Shown: piece by piece, positions 1-8,000 of the stretch
Layout of the letters: every line of letters begins with the position of its first letter
Numbering within the stretch: the first letter of the stretch is position 1
Origin: an uncultured Lachnospiraceae bacterium
GTDB lineage: Bacteria > Bacillota > Clostridia > Lachnospirales > Lachnospiraceae
Length of the DNA stretch: 10,654 nucleotides
NCBI GenBank assembly: GCA_948438565.1
Contig: CAOJLW010000060.1
Span: forward strand, 1-10,654
Direction of reading: 5' to 3'
The notes under the pieces: model-generated
Database searches by the model: none
Told to the model about the DNA's origin: nothing
What the model saw: only the letters and a program-made list of their open reading frames with translations
Program-made: the position numbers and the translations under genes

Positions 1-33
1 TAACAAAAAGAATCCCGTATTTATGTGGGTTCT

Positions 34-50
34 GGCGTTTCGCAAACGCC
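34..50. other. Short perfect hairpin upstream of the VTC gene
   Basis: GGCGTTT and AAACGCC form a perfect 7-bp stem around a CGC loop. No T-run follows on the plus strand, so it is not a convincing intrinsic terminator. It lies 35 bases before the chosen GTG start. It may be a mRNA 5'-leader or intercistronic structure of the operon; the region upstream is outside the window. Confidence 0.5.
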
Positions 51-84
51 TAAATTCTTGACAATGATGAAAGGAGTGTGCAGA

Positions 85-777
85 GTGGAACAAACAAAAC
101 ATTACCGCCATGAATTGAAATATGCGATTTCCTATGGGCAGTATTTGGAGCTTGGCGGTCGGCTGCGGCTTTTGATGCGTCCGGATCCCCATGTCAATGC
201 GTCCGGCAGCTATCTGGTGCGCAGCATTTATTTTGATAATTTGGACGATAAGATTTTGCGGGAAAAGATCTTTGGAGCGTCCAGGCGGGAAAAATTCCGA
301 ATCCGATATTATAACGATGATTTTTCAGTGATTGTGTTGGAGAAGAAGGTAAAGCATAATCAGCTTGGGATGAAATTTCATGCAGCTTTAACCGAGGATG
401 AATGCCGCAGGCTTTTGGATGGGGATATGGTTTGGATGCGCGGGCATCCCTCAGAGTTGGTACAGGAGCTTTATGCGAAAATGCGCTGTGAACTTTTGCG
501 TCCGCGGGTATTGGTATCGTATGTGCGTAAGCCGTACCTATTTGAACCCGGCAATGTCCGAATTACTTTTGATTCCAATATACGGACAACGATGTACCAC
601 CGAAAATTTTTGGAAACTAAGGTACAGGATATCGGCACAGCGGACGTGCCGGGTGAAATAATTCTGGAGGTTAAATACGATGCGTTTTTGCCGGAAGTGA
701 TAGAAGATATGATTCAAATATCTGGCGTTCGTCAACAGGCATTTTCTAAGTATGGGATATGCCGCAGATTTGGTTAA
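85..777 (+). CDS. Polyphosphate polymerase (VTC) domain protein
   Basis: A 230-residue protein that is essentially one VTC domain of the triphosphate tunnel metalloenzyme fold. In yeast Vtc4 this fold polymerises phosphate from ATP. Expected tunnel residues are visible: the opening YRHELKY (Lys12), VRSIYFDN (Arg46), FRIRYYN (Arg72 and Arg74), LEKKVK (Glu86, Lys87), YVRKPY (Arg148), RITFD (Arg159), LEVKYD (Glu195, Lys197) and a terminal SKY (221-223). The GTG start at 85 is preferred because AAAGGAG ends 8 bases upstream and the product then begins just before the first conserved strand; longer in-frame starts exist, at GTG 25 and ATG 64 and 67. There is no signal peptide or membrane helix, so it should act on the cytosolic face. 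It is followed after 16 bases by the DUF4956 gene. Whether this bacterial form makes polyphosphate or uses another nucleotide or phosphate substrate cannot be told from sequence. Confidence 0.9.
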   Translation: MEQTKHYRHELKYAISYGQYLELGGRLRLLMRPDPHVNASGSYLVRSIYFDNLDDKILREKIFGASRREKFRIRYYNDDFSVIVLEKKVKHNQLGMKFHAALTEDECRRLLDGDMVWMRGHPSELVQELYAKMRCELLRPRVLVSYVRKPYLFEPGNVRITFDSNIRTTMYHRKFLETKVQDIGTADVPGEIILEVKYDAFLPEVIEDMIQISGVRQQAFSKYGICRRFG

Positions 778-793
778 ATTTGGGAGGAAAAAA

Positions 794-1465
794 ATGACTT
801 TTAGCGATGTTTTTAAATCCAGTTTTTTGGAGAGCGTAACGAAATTTTCTGTGATTGATACAATGGTCGGTATGATATTTGCCCTTGTAATCGGGCTTTT
901 TATTTTTATAATCTATAAAAAGACATTTATGGGAATTATGTATTCTACGGGTTTTGCTATGGCTTTGGTGGGGTTATCGCTGGTAACGACGCTGGTTATT
1001 ATGGCGGTGACCTCAAATGTTGTGCTTTCCCTTGGCATGGTCGGCGCATTGTCGATCGTGCGTTTTCGTGCAGCGATTAAAGAACCGATGGAAATTGTCT
1101 ATTTGTTCTGGTCGCTTGCAGTCGGAATTGTAATCGGCGCGGGAATGATTCCGCTTGCTGTGATTGGCTCTACATTGATCGGCGTCATTTTGGTTGTGTT
1201 CGCAAACCGTAAAATACATGAAAATCCGTATATTTTAATTTTAAATTGTGAAAATGAGGCTGCGGAAAAAAATGCCGTTAAGATGTTAAAGCAGTCGGCC
1301 AAATGCTTTCTGGTAAAATCAAAAATAGTAAATACCGGGGGAATTGAATTGACGACGGAGATCAAGATCAAAGAGGAGACAACGTCGTTTGTAAATGGTT
1401 TGCATGAGATTTCTGGCGTTAGCAATGTGGCGCTAGTCAGCTATCATGGCGAATATATGTCCTGA
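794..1465 (+). CDS. DUF4956 domain membrane protein
   Basis: A 223-residue integral membrane protein. Four hydrophobic helices are visible at about residues 22-41, 49-72, 101-118 and 119-137. The family signature LSLGMVGALSIVRFR (78-92), followed by AIKEPMEIVYLFW, lies between helices 2 and 3. The last 80 residues (about 145-220) are soluble and alternate strand and helix, like a small regulatory ferredoxin-fold domain. ATG 794 is preferred over the longer form from 752 because GGGAGG lies 6 bases upstream and the longer form would overlap the preceding gene. DUF4956 has no established function that I know of. Its position between a VTC protein and a CotH kinase suggests it is the membrane partner of one or both, perhaps a scaffold or channel; that is inference. 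Confidence 0.9.
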   Translation: MTFSDVFKSSFLESVTKFSVIDTMVGMIFALVIGLFIFIIYKKTFMGIMYSTGFAMALVGLSLVTTLVIMAVTSNVVLSLGMVGALSIVRFRAAIKEPMEIVYLFWSLAVGIVIGAGMIPLAVIGSTLIGVILVVFANRKIHENPYILILNCENEAAEKNAVKMLKQSAKCFLVKSKIVNTGGIELTTEIKIKEETTSFVNGLHEISGVSNVALVSYHGEYMS

Positions 1466-1481
1466 CGGGGGGTAGAAAAGC

Positions 1482-3338
1482 ATGGTTACAAGTAAATATA
1501 TTGTAAGAATCACCGTTGTAATCATGGCCGCCGCAGTTTTGCTTTGCCTGTTTGCGGTAGGATATTCCGCACCGCTGACAGAGCTTTTGGGCGGGACTGC
1601 GATTACAGTGGAATACGAGTCGAAATTATTTGATACCGATCAGATATTAGAGGTCGATATCCGTATGGATGAGAGTCAGTGGGATGATATGTTGGAAAAT
1701 GCAATTCAGGAAGAATATTATTCATGCGATGTGGTCGTAAACGGAGAACTATTTTCCAATGTGGCAATTCGACCAAAGGGCAACACGAGTTTATCTGCGA
1801 TTGCGATGGATCCTACGACGGATCGCTATAGTTTAAAGCTGGAATTTGACCATTATGTAGGAGGGCAAACCTGTTATGGCCTGGATAAGTTGATTTTGAA
1901 TAATAATTATGCGGACGCTACAAATAGAAAAGAAGCAATGGTATATGATATGTATCAATACCTGGATGTGGACGCATCTCTTTATAATTATGCCAAAATT
2001 TCTGTAAATGGAACATATTGGGGAGTATATCTGGCGTTGGAAGCCGTGGAAGAGAGCTTTATGCTGCGAAATTATGATACGAAAGACGGTATGCTTTACA
2101 AACCGGATAGTATGAATATGGGCGGCGGTAAAGAACGTCCGGATGATTTGGAAACGGATGGAGCCAGATCCGAAATACCCAATATGCCAAATGATGGAAA
2201 ATTTTCAATGCCGGAAAGAGACGGGAATAACCTGCCGGATGAGTTTCAGGCGCCGGAGGATTTTAAAGATCAAATGCCGCCTGACGGGGAAAGCCGCCCA
2301 TTGGATAAGCCGGGAAAAGACGGTTTTGGCATGGGAAGCGGCGGAGCCAATTTAAATTATTCTGACGATGCGTTGAGCAGTTATGAGACAATCTGGGACG
2401 GTGCGGTGACCGACAGCGGGAAAAACGACCAAAAACGGGTGATCAAGGCATTGAAAAATATTCATGATGGAAACGATTTGGAAACTGGAAACGATTTGGA
2501 AACGTATATGGATGTAGACAACCTTTTAAAATATATGGCTGTCCATGCGTTTTCTGTAAATTTAGACAGTTTGTCCGGCAATATGGCGCACAATTATTAT
2601 CTCTATGAAAGCAATGGCAGGCTCAATATTTTACCCTGGGATTATAATCTTGCATTTGGCGGAATGTCTATGGGAACGTCCGGGCAGGCGGCGGATATTA
2701 TTAACGATGCGGTGGATACGCCGTTTTCCGGTACGGAATTTTTTGACGCGCTGTTGGAGAATGAGAATTATCTGGCGCAGTATCATGCCTATTTAAATCA
2801 GCTTGTCGATGCGTATGTATTTGGCGGGCAATTGGATCAGACGTATAGCCGTATCCAGAGTCAGATTGATTCGCTGGTTGCGGATGATCCGACGGCTTTT
2901 TACAGTTATGAAGAATACGAAGCCGCAGGGGAAATGCTTTATGATACGATTTGTCTGCGTGCAGAGAGTATTAAAGGTCAGCTGGAAGGAACGATTCCAT
3001 CTACAGATGAAGGACAAAAGGCGAATTCTACGGCGCTTGTCGACGCTTCTGCTATTGATTTGGATGTTATGGGCGTATTTCAACAGGGAGGAAAAAATGC
3101 GAATCGCCCGCAAGATATGGAAGCGGCTTCTGAGCAAAATGAATTTTCTTCTAATTCATGGCCTTCTGAAAATCAGAATGACGCTGATTTTTCCGGTAAA
3201 TTTAATCGGGAAAGACCCGTTTCGATGGAATGGACAGATTATGGGATTTATCTCGGATGTTTTGTTTTGATGTTGGCGGCGTTGTTTTGTGCTTCACATT
3301 TTAAGCGGCATTCCTATCCAAATTTAAAACAAAAATAA
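1482..3338 (+). CDS. CotH-family kinase, membrane anchored
   Basis: A 618-residue protein of the CotH kinase family; spore-coat CotH is an atypical protein kinase that phosphorylates secreted proteins. A hydrophobic N-terminal helix (8-29) serves as signal or anchor, and a second helix (about 588-604) followed by Lys/Arg residues closes the protein, so the catalytic part is probably outside the membrane. Family marks include IRPKGNTSL (96-104), SLKLEFD (117-123, likely nucleotide-binding Lys119), LILNNNYAD (138-146), VNGTYWGVYLALEAVEE (175-191) and the catalytic-type LPWDYNLAFGG (384-394, Asp387). A Met-, Pro-, Gly- and Asp-rich low-complexity insert (about 207-292) splits the domain, and a Ser/Asn-rich stretch (about 505-580) precedes the last helix. 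ATG 1482 follows GGGGGG by 8 bases. The gene is 16 bases after DUF4956 and is the last of the operon; no terminator hairpin is seen after it. Confidence 0.9.
   Translation: MVTSKYIVRITVVIMAAAVLLCLFAVGYSAPLTELLGGTAITVEYESKLFDTDQILEVDIRMDESQWDDMLENAIQEEYYSCDVVVNGELFSNVAIRPKGNTSLSAIAMDPTTDRYSLKLEFDHYVGGQTCYGLDKLILNNNYADATNRKEAMVYDMYQYLDVDASLYNYAKISVNGTYWGVYLALEAVEESFMLRNYDTKDGMLYKPDSMNMGGGKERPDDLETDGARSEIPNMPNDGKFSMPERDGNNLPDEFQAPEDFKDQMPPDGESRPLDKPGKDGFGMGSGGANLNYSDDALSSYETIWDGAVTDSGKNDQKRVIKALKNIHDGNDLETGNDLETYMDVDNLLKYMAVHAFSVNLDSLSGNMAHNYYLYESNGRLNILPWDYNLAFGGMSMGTSGQAADIINDAVDTPFSGTEFFDALLENENYLAQYHAYLNQLVDAYVFGGQLDQTYSRIQSQIDSLVADDPTAFYSYEEYEAAGEMLYDTICLRAESIKGQLEGTIPSTDEGQKANSTALVDASAIDLDVMGVFQQGGKNANRPQDMEAASEQNEFSSNSWPSENQNDADFSGKFNRERPVSMEWTDYGIYLGCFVLMLAALFCASHFKRHSYPNLKQK
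2469..2504 (+). repeat. 18-bp tandem duplication in the CotH gene
   Basis: Two adjacent 18-base units (2469-2486 and 2487-2504) differ at one base and encode GNDLET twice, in frame, at residues 330-341. The near identity suggests a recent slippage duplication. It lies just before the conserved second half of the kinase domain and keeps the reading frame. Confidence 0.9.
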
Positions 3339-3340
3339 AT

Positions 3341-3369
3341 TTGCGTTATTTTCCAAAAAAAGGTATAAT
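3341..3369 (+). promoter_or_regulatory. Sigma-A type promoter for the nuclease operon
   Basis: TTGCGT (3341-3346) and a perfect TATAAT (3364-3369) are separated by exactly 17 bases in the only intergenic gap before the 3413 gene. Transcription would begin near 3376, leaving a leader of about 37 bases. It starts right after the CotH stop codon, so it makes the three following genes an independent unit. Confidence 0.75.
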
Positions 3370-3412
3370 CAAAAGAAACTCTAACAGGATATAACACAGG
3401 ATGGGGATAAAA

Positions 3413-3730
3413 ATGTTGAAGTATAAAGTTTACCGTACCTTAGGCAGGATAGACAAGGATGTCGATGAGCATAAGCTGGTCGCCGTAGAGGAAGGGACGG
3501 ATATTTATGAAGTGGAAGACGCCATTATCCGGGCAGTGATAACGGATTTGGAAGAATCTGAAGAATACAGTCAGCATAAGGCGACGGCATATGCTCCAGA
3601 GTCAGTGGAATCTTTTCGGCAAAATAAACGATATGACTACTATTGCAGTGGGATTGTAATGCCGGAATCTGCGGATAAAAATATAATTTTAGAATACGGC
3701 ATTGTAGAAGACGCCGTGGAAAAAAGATGA
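3413..3730 (+). CDS. Small acidic protein of unknown function
   Basis: I do not recognise this 105-residue protein. It has no signal peptide or membrane helix and is clearly acidic, with Asp and Glu well in excess of Lys and Arg, especially in EVEDAIIRAVITDLEESEEY (36-55). A Tyr-rich core, RYDYYCSG, follows at about residues 73-80, and then a strand-like IILEYGIVEDA. ATG 3413 is preferred to ATG 3401 because GGGG at 3403-3406 gives good spacing, while 3401 has only a weak site. It is the first gene after the 3341-3369 promoter. Its stop overlaps the next start (ATGA at 3727-3730), which implies translational coupling. A cytosolic partner or inhibitor for the co-transcribed nuclease is possible but unproven. 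Confidence 0.75.
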   Translation: MLKYKVYRTLGRIDKDVDEHKLVAVEEGTDIYEVEDAIIRAVITDLEESEEYSQHKATAYAPESVESFRQNKRYDYYCSGIVMPESADKNIILEYGIVEDAVEKR

Positions 3731-4155
3731 CGCTGATCGTCTGCCTGGATGAAAAGGACGGCATGATGTTTCATAATCGTCGTCAAAGCCAGGATCGAAG
3801 CGTTCGGGCAGATATCATACGATCCTGTGGGGATGAGGTTTTGCGCATGAACGCATATTCCTATCGTATGTTTCAAGCAGATACGGGCGTTTCGGTTTCT
3901 GTCTCTGATGATTTCCTTATATTGGCCGAAACAGGGGATTATTGTTTTGTGGAAGATCAGGATGTTACGAGTTTCGCAGACAGGATTCATACGGCCATCC
4001 TCTATCGATGGAACCGAAACTATCCGGCGGATCGGTATTTTTCGTTGGATTTGGCGGATGGAAGTTGGGAGTTAGAGCGGCGGGAAGAGTGGGAAGGGTT
4101 TTCCCATGAACGGATTACCAAGGAGGTATATAAAAGGAAAAATGGAACGGATTAA
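3727..4155 (+). CDS. Uncharacterised conserved-looking protein
   Basis: A 142-residue protein without signal peptide or membrane helix. The N-terminus reads as a strand (MTLIVCLDEKDG) followed by a distinctive MMFHNRRQSQD (13-23). A middle LRMNAYSYRMF follows, and a Trp/Arg-rich C-terminal half ends with basic residues. I believe it belongs to a family seen in Lachnospiraceae next to nuclease genes. I have an uncertain memory of relatives being labelled ribonuclease Z, but no HxHxDH metal motif is present, so I do not use that name. The start overlaps the preceding stop as ATGA, and the 3' end overlaps the nuclease start by 14 bases, so all three are coupled. The function is unknown. Confidence 0.8.
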   Translation: MTLIVCLDEKDGMMFHNRRQSQDRSVRADIIRSCGDEVLRMNAYSYRMFQADTGVSVSVSDDFLILAETGDYCFVEDQDVTSFADRIHTAILYRWNRNYPADRYFSLDLADGSWELERREEWEGFSHERITKEVYKRKNGTD

Positions 4156-5017
4156 AATAAATTGGAAGAGATGCCTCTGTCTGTTGTCCTGTTTTCTGTT
4201 GACAGGCTGTTCCGTTTCCGGCCTGGATGCAGGACAAGACAGTCAGGAAGTCGTTTCCCTGGCCGATATTCCTGCATACGATGGGGATCCCTATGTCGTT
4301 TTAGATCAGAATGAACCGGATTTTTCAGAAGAGGATTTTACCAAGGCGTCTTTTGAAGCTTATGGCGATTTAGACAGTCTGGGACGATGCAGCGCGGCTT
4401 ACGCCAACGTCGGACGGGATTTGATGCCGACAGAAAAACGCGGCAATATCGGCAAGGTAAAGCCTACGGGCTGGCAGACCGTAAAATATGACAATGTAGA
4501 CGGAAAATATTTATATAACCGATGTCATTTGATTGGCTATCAGTTGTCCGGGGAAAATGCCAATGAAAAAAATCTGATCACCGGAACGCGTTATATGAAT
4601 GTAGAAGGGATGCTGCCGTTTGAAAATATGGTGGCGGATTATGTAAAAGAAACGGACAACCATGTATTATATCGGGTGACGCCTGTGTTTGAAGGCGATA
4701 ACCTGTTGGCGGACGGCGTGCAGATGGAAGCCATGTCTGTCGAAGATCGTGGGGACGGCGTTTGTTACAATGTTTTTGTCTACAATGTCCAGCCGGGGAT
4801 TTCGATTGACTATGCGACAGGAGAAAGCGTCCAAGCTGGGGAGGATGTTGTGCAGCAGGAGTCAGAACAGGGGGAGATTCGTGGAAACGCCAATTCGAAA
4901 ATCTACCATTGTCCCGGTCAGGCCGCCTATGAGGAGATGGCGGATTCTAAAAACCTGGTGATTTTTCAAAGTGAAGAGGAGGCCAAGGAGGCCGGATATC
5001 GAAAAGCGAAACGATAG
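4142..5017 (+). CDS. Lipoprotein DNA/RNA non-specific endonuclease
   Basis: A 291-residue exported nuclease. The N-terminus has a basic region (MERIKINWKR), a hydrophobic core and a lipobox LLTGC with Cys23, so it should be lipid-anchored on the outer face of the membrane. The nuclease domain spans about residues 85-228. It carries NRCHLIGYQLSG (126-137; His129 is the likely general base, matching the DRGH motif of the NucA/Serratia fold) and NLITGTRYMN with ENMV (144-163; Asn153 and Glu161 as candidate metal ligands). A separate C-terminal segment (about 249-291) has NSKIYHCPG and SEEEAKEAGYRKAKR, like the small module appended to other secreted nucleases. ATG 4142 is chosen because it gives a full lipoprotein signal. 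The strongest AGGAGG (4121-4126) is 15 bases away, with a closer AAGG at 4135-4138; ATG 4106 is possible but would precede that AGGAGG. A likely role is degradation of extracellular nucleic acid. Confidence 0.9.
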   Translation: MERIKINWKRCLCLLSCFLLTGCSVSGLDAGQDSQEVVSLADIPAYDGDPYVVLDQNEPDFSEEDFTKASFEAYGDLDSLGRCSAAYANVGRDLMPTEKRGNIGKVKPTGWQTVKYDNVDGKYLYNRCHLIGYQLSGENANEKNLITGTRYMNVEGMLPFENMVADYVKETDNHVLYRVTPVFEGDNLLADGVQMEAMSVEDRGDGVCYNVFVYNVQPGISIDYATGESVQAGEDVVQQESEQGEIRGNANSKIYHCPGQAAYEEMADSKNLVIFQSEEEAKEAGYRKAKR

Positions 5018-5018
5018 A

Positions 5019-5055
5019 AAAAGTGGACTGTGCAGGAATTGCCCAGTCCACTTTT
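5019..5055. terminator. Bidirectional intrinsic terminator
   Basis: AAAAGTGGACTG (5019-5030) pairs perfectly with CAGTCCACTTTT (5044-5055), a 12-bp stem with a 13-base loop. It sits between the nuclease stop at 5017 and the convergent surface-protein stop at 5083. The outer A:T pairs supply a short U-run in each direction, so one structure can end both transcripts. Confidence 0.85.
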
Positions 5056-5082
5056 GTGTAGAAAAGAATTTTTAAAACATAA

Positions 5083-8000
5083 TTAACGGATCCATTTGCC
5101 ATTTACAAACCCATAGGTTGCTCCGGCTCCGGTTCCGCTGTCCATCTGGCGATCCACTTCTATTCGCACTCCGTTTGCATGGTTGATCGGGATGGTCAAA
5201 TCCTGAATCATCGAAGCTTTTTGTTCAATCGTCGTAGATGGTTTATCTTCTCCATCCAGGAAAACTTTGATCTTTGTATTGTATGTCCTCGAAGAATTGG
5301 TCATTAGTCCAACTTTGATTTTTAATGCGGAAAATTCTCCGTTCGTATTGAATACGGCGTAACCGCCGTCATTGGTATTTAGTACAAAACCGCTGTTATA
5401 ATCGATTCCCCCCATATTGAGCTTTGTCTCGTCTGCTATAACCCTTTTATCTCCAGCATGAACAAGGAATGGAGGGCATAGATCCATGAAGTCGGCATTC
5501 CAGTCAGCATTTTCAAATGGATTTTTGATTTGCGCTGTACCCAGGGCCTCATTTTCAGTATACCATACCCCTTCTACGAAGCCATATTTTGCATGCGCCC
5601 AGTTGGAGATCCCAAGACGTTCCATTTTAAAAATGGCTGTGCTGGCATAATTTAAAAGAAGCTCATATTCTTTGCTGACGTCATTGGGACTTAGAGGAAT
5701 CGTCTGGCTTGGTTCGTCCTCGCCGTCCAAATACACTTTTAATATGGTCGTCAATAGACTGCTGTTGTCCACGTGGCCGATTCGGACTTTTAGCTTACTA
5801 AATTTTTTCTCCAGATTCAGGTATGCATAGCTGCTCCCGGTTCCGGCGTCTCCGCCGTCTAAACAAAATCCAACGTTATAATTGATTCCGGAGATATTCA
5901 TAGAACCTTTCCCGTCCCCGATATATGTAATGCCGGCATATCCGCTGTATTTCCAGGGTTGACAGACATCCAGCCAGTTTTTTTCTCGGAACGGCGTCAG
6001 ACAGATAATTTTCTCTGTGTCCTGATTAAAATCAATGGTTTCAACATAGGGTTCAAACCCGGTTTGCGTGACTAACATAACATAGGCTTCCCGTTTGATT
6101 CCTGTGATGTTGTATGTGCCGTCTGCGTTGCTTTTTCCAGTAATGTCCGGCGTATATTTTAAAAGAAAATCTTCCGTATATTCATTTACGACTGCGTCGA
6201 GTTCTTTTTGGCGGTAGAGTTTAAAATCGACGCCTCCCATCAATTCTTTTTCCGTGGTTCCAAGTTCTATAAATTTGGAAGTTGTGCCATAGAGACGATA
6301 CTGCGGGTAATCCAGATGAATATCCACCCATTTTGTTTCATCCGAATCAGAATGGGCCACGTTTATCTGAATGCCGCTTAGTAATTTTCCAAGGCCGTGT
6401 ATCGCCACTTTTAAATCGTGTCCGATTCTGGCTCCTGTCTCCTGTGTAGCTCGGATTCTTGCGCTTGATTGGATGCGTTTTAGCTCTTCGTCTGTTACGC
6501 CAAGTTTGAGATCTACTTTACCGTCGAAATCTGCCTGGGTTGAGCTATAGGCTTCCAGATAACAGTCAGCGGGAATGATTCCAAGGCACATAATGCCTGC
6601 CATAGCGCCGACCGCCATTTCTATACCGATTTTGGCCGTTCCTTCCAGAGTTACGATAGGATTTGGTTTTGCATAGTCGTTTTTTGCTTTTCGCTTCTTG
6701 GAATAAGATTCCAATACATAACCTTTGCCAAGATTTATTTTTTTGTCGGGTTGGAAGGAACCGGTGTATTTTACATTTCCAATAGCAGAATTATATAAAT
6801 TGAAGCCTTGCTCCACATAAGTGGAAGATTGAAAACCGAGGGAAAAACTGCCGGTTATGTTTCCGCTGATGTCCATATATAATGCGGCAAATATCAGAGG
6901 AGAAGATATTTTTTTAGCGTATTCTCCCATATCGCCTAAGCCGATTACATCTATTTTTGTATTTAGATGGATCCCTACCAGAGCAATCAGAAGTTTATCG
7001 CTCATATCGATGCCGCTGACTTTGACCCCCATAACCTTGCATTCATTTTTAAATTCGCCGTTTGCTTTTTTGATTAAATCTGAAAAATCAAATAAATCAT
7101 TTTGGTAGGATGCGGAAATATTCAAGTTAAGGTTGGTTCCATAGCTTTCGTTATAACGTATTTGCTGTGGAAGCAAATGGTTCCATTCAATCTTGGCGTC
7201 TGCTTTTAAATCCTGGATTCCGGCCGAGCCTTTTAAAATAAGTTGGTCTTTGGTGTTCTTTTTTTTGTCTTTGTCATAGAGTATGATATTGTTAAAATCC
7301 ATGCCAAGAGAGATGCCTCCGTTTGCGATAGATACTTTGGGAGAAAGGTTGACTGAGAGACCTTCCGGGAATATGCTTCGATCATAATAGTCATCCTTTT
7401 CAGCGCGCAGTACGTTTCTTTGCGTATACAGATCCGGTGATTGGGCAGGCGTAATGGTAAAGGCTACTGGATCTTCTTCTAAAATTTCAGACATTTCTAT
7501 ACAGCCTTCTTCTCCATAGAGATCCGAAAAGTCCGCTTCCCGGAACGTAATGTTTGTTTTAGATCCGAATGTTTCATAATTGACCACGATACCGGTAAAT
7601 CCAGTTGGAAGTTTTCGTTCTTCTGCCGCAAATATGACGTCGTCTTTTTTGATTTTTCCGCTTTGCAGATCTTTGACAAATTGTGAATCGGATGACATCG
7701 TAATGTCTATGTATGTGCGGGGGATGGCATTGCCATGGATGATTTCTTCTTCGTCCCGGTAATTGATTTCTTCTATGCCGTTCGCAAATTCGTCCGTTTC
7801 TGCTTCATTTAATGCAATGGCTTTGTCTGTTATCGTAATTTGTTTCGAGTAACGGACAATCGTTAGGTTTTTTTCGGATGTGATACCGTCCGTTCCCTCT
7901 GCCGTTATGGTCAGCGTATGGGTACCGGTTTTTGGCTGAATCGTCAAGGAAAAAAGGTTGTTTGCAGTGAGATTTCCATTGGAGATTTGGCTGTTGGCGC

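Noticed and set aside
58..63. Perfect TTGACA -35-like hexamer
   Set aside because: No -10 hexamer is found 16-18 bases downstream; that position falls on the ribosome site and GTG start of the VTC gene.
752..793. Upstream extension of the DUF4956 gene
   Set aside because: It overlaps the end of the VTC gene and lacks a ribosome site, while ATG 794 has GGGAGG at good spacing and fits the family start.
2793..3270. Overlapping open frames on both strands within the CotH gene
   Set aside because: They lie fully inside a well-supported gene, have no start signals, and their Arg-rich or Ile-rich composition is typical of out-of-frame reading.
4106..4141. Longer start of the nuclease
   Set aside because: It would add 12 residues before the lipoprotein signal and starts upstream of the strong AGGAGG; the 4142 start gives a normal signal peptide.
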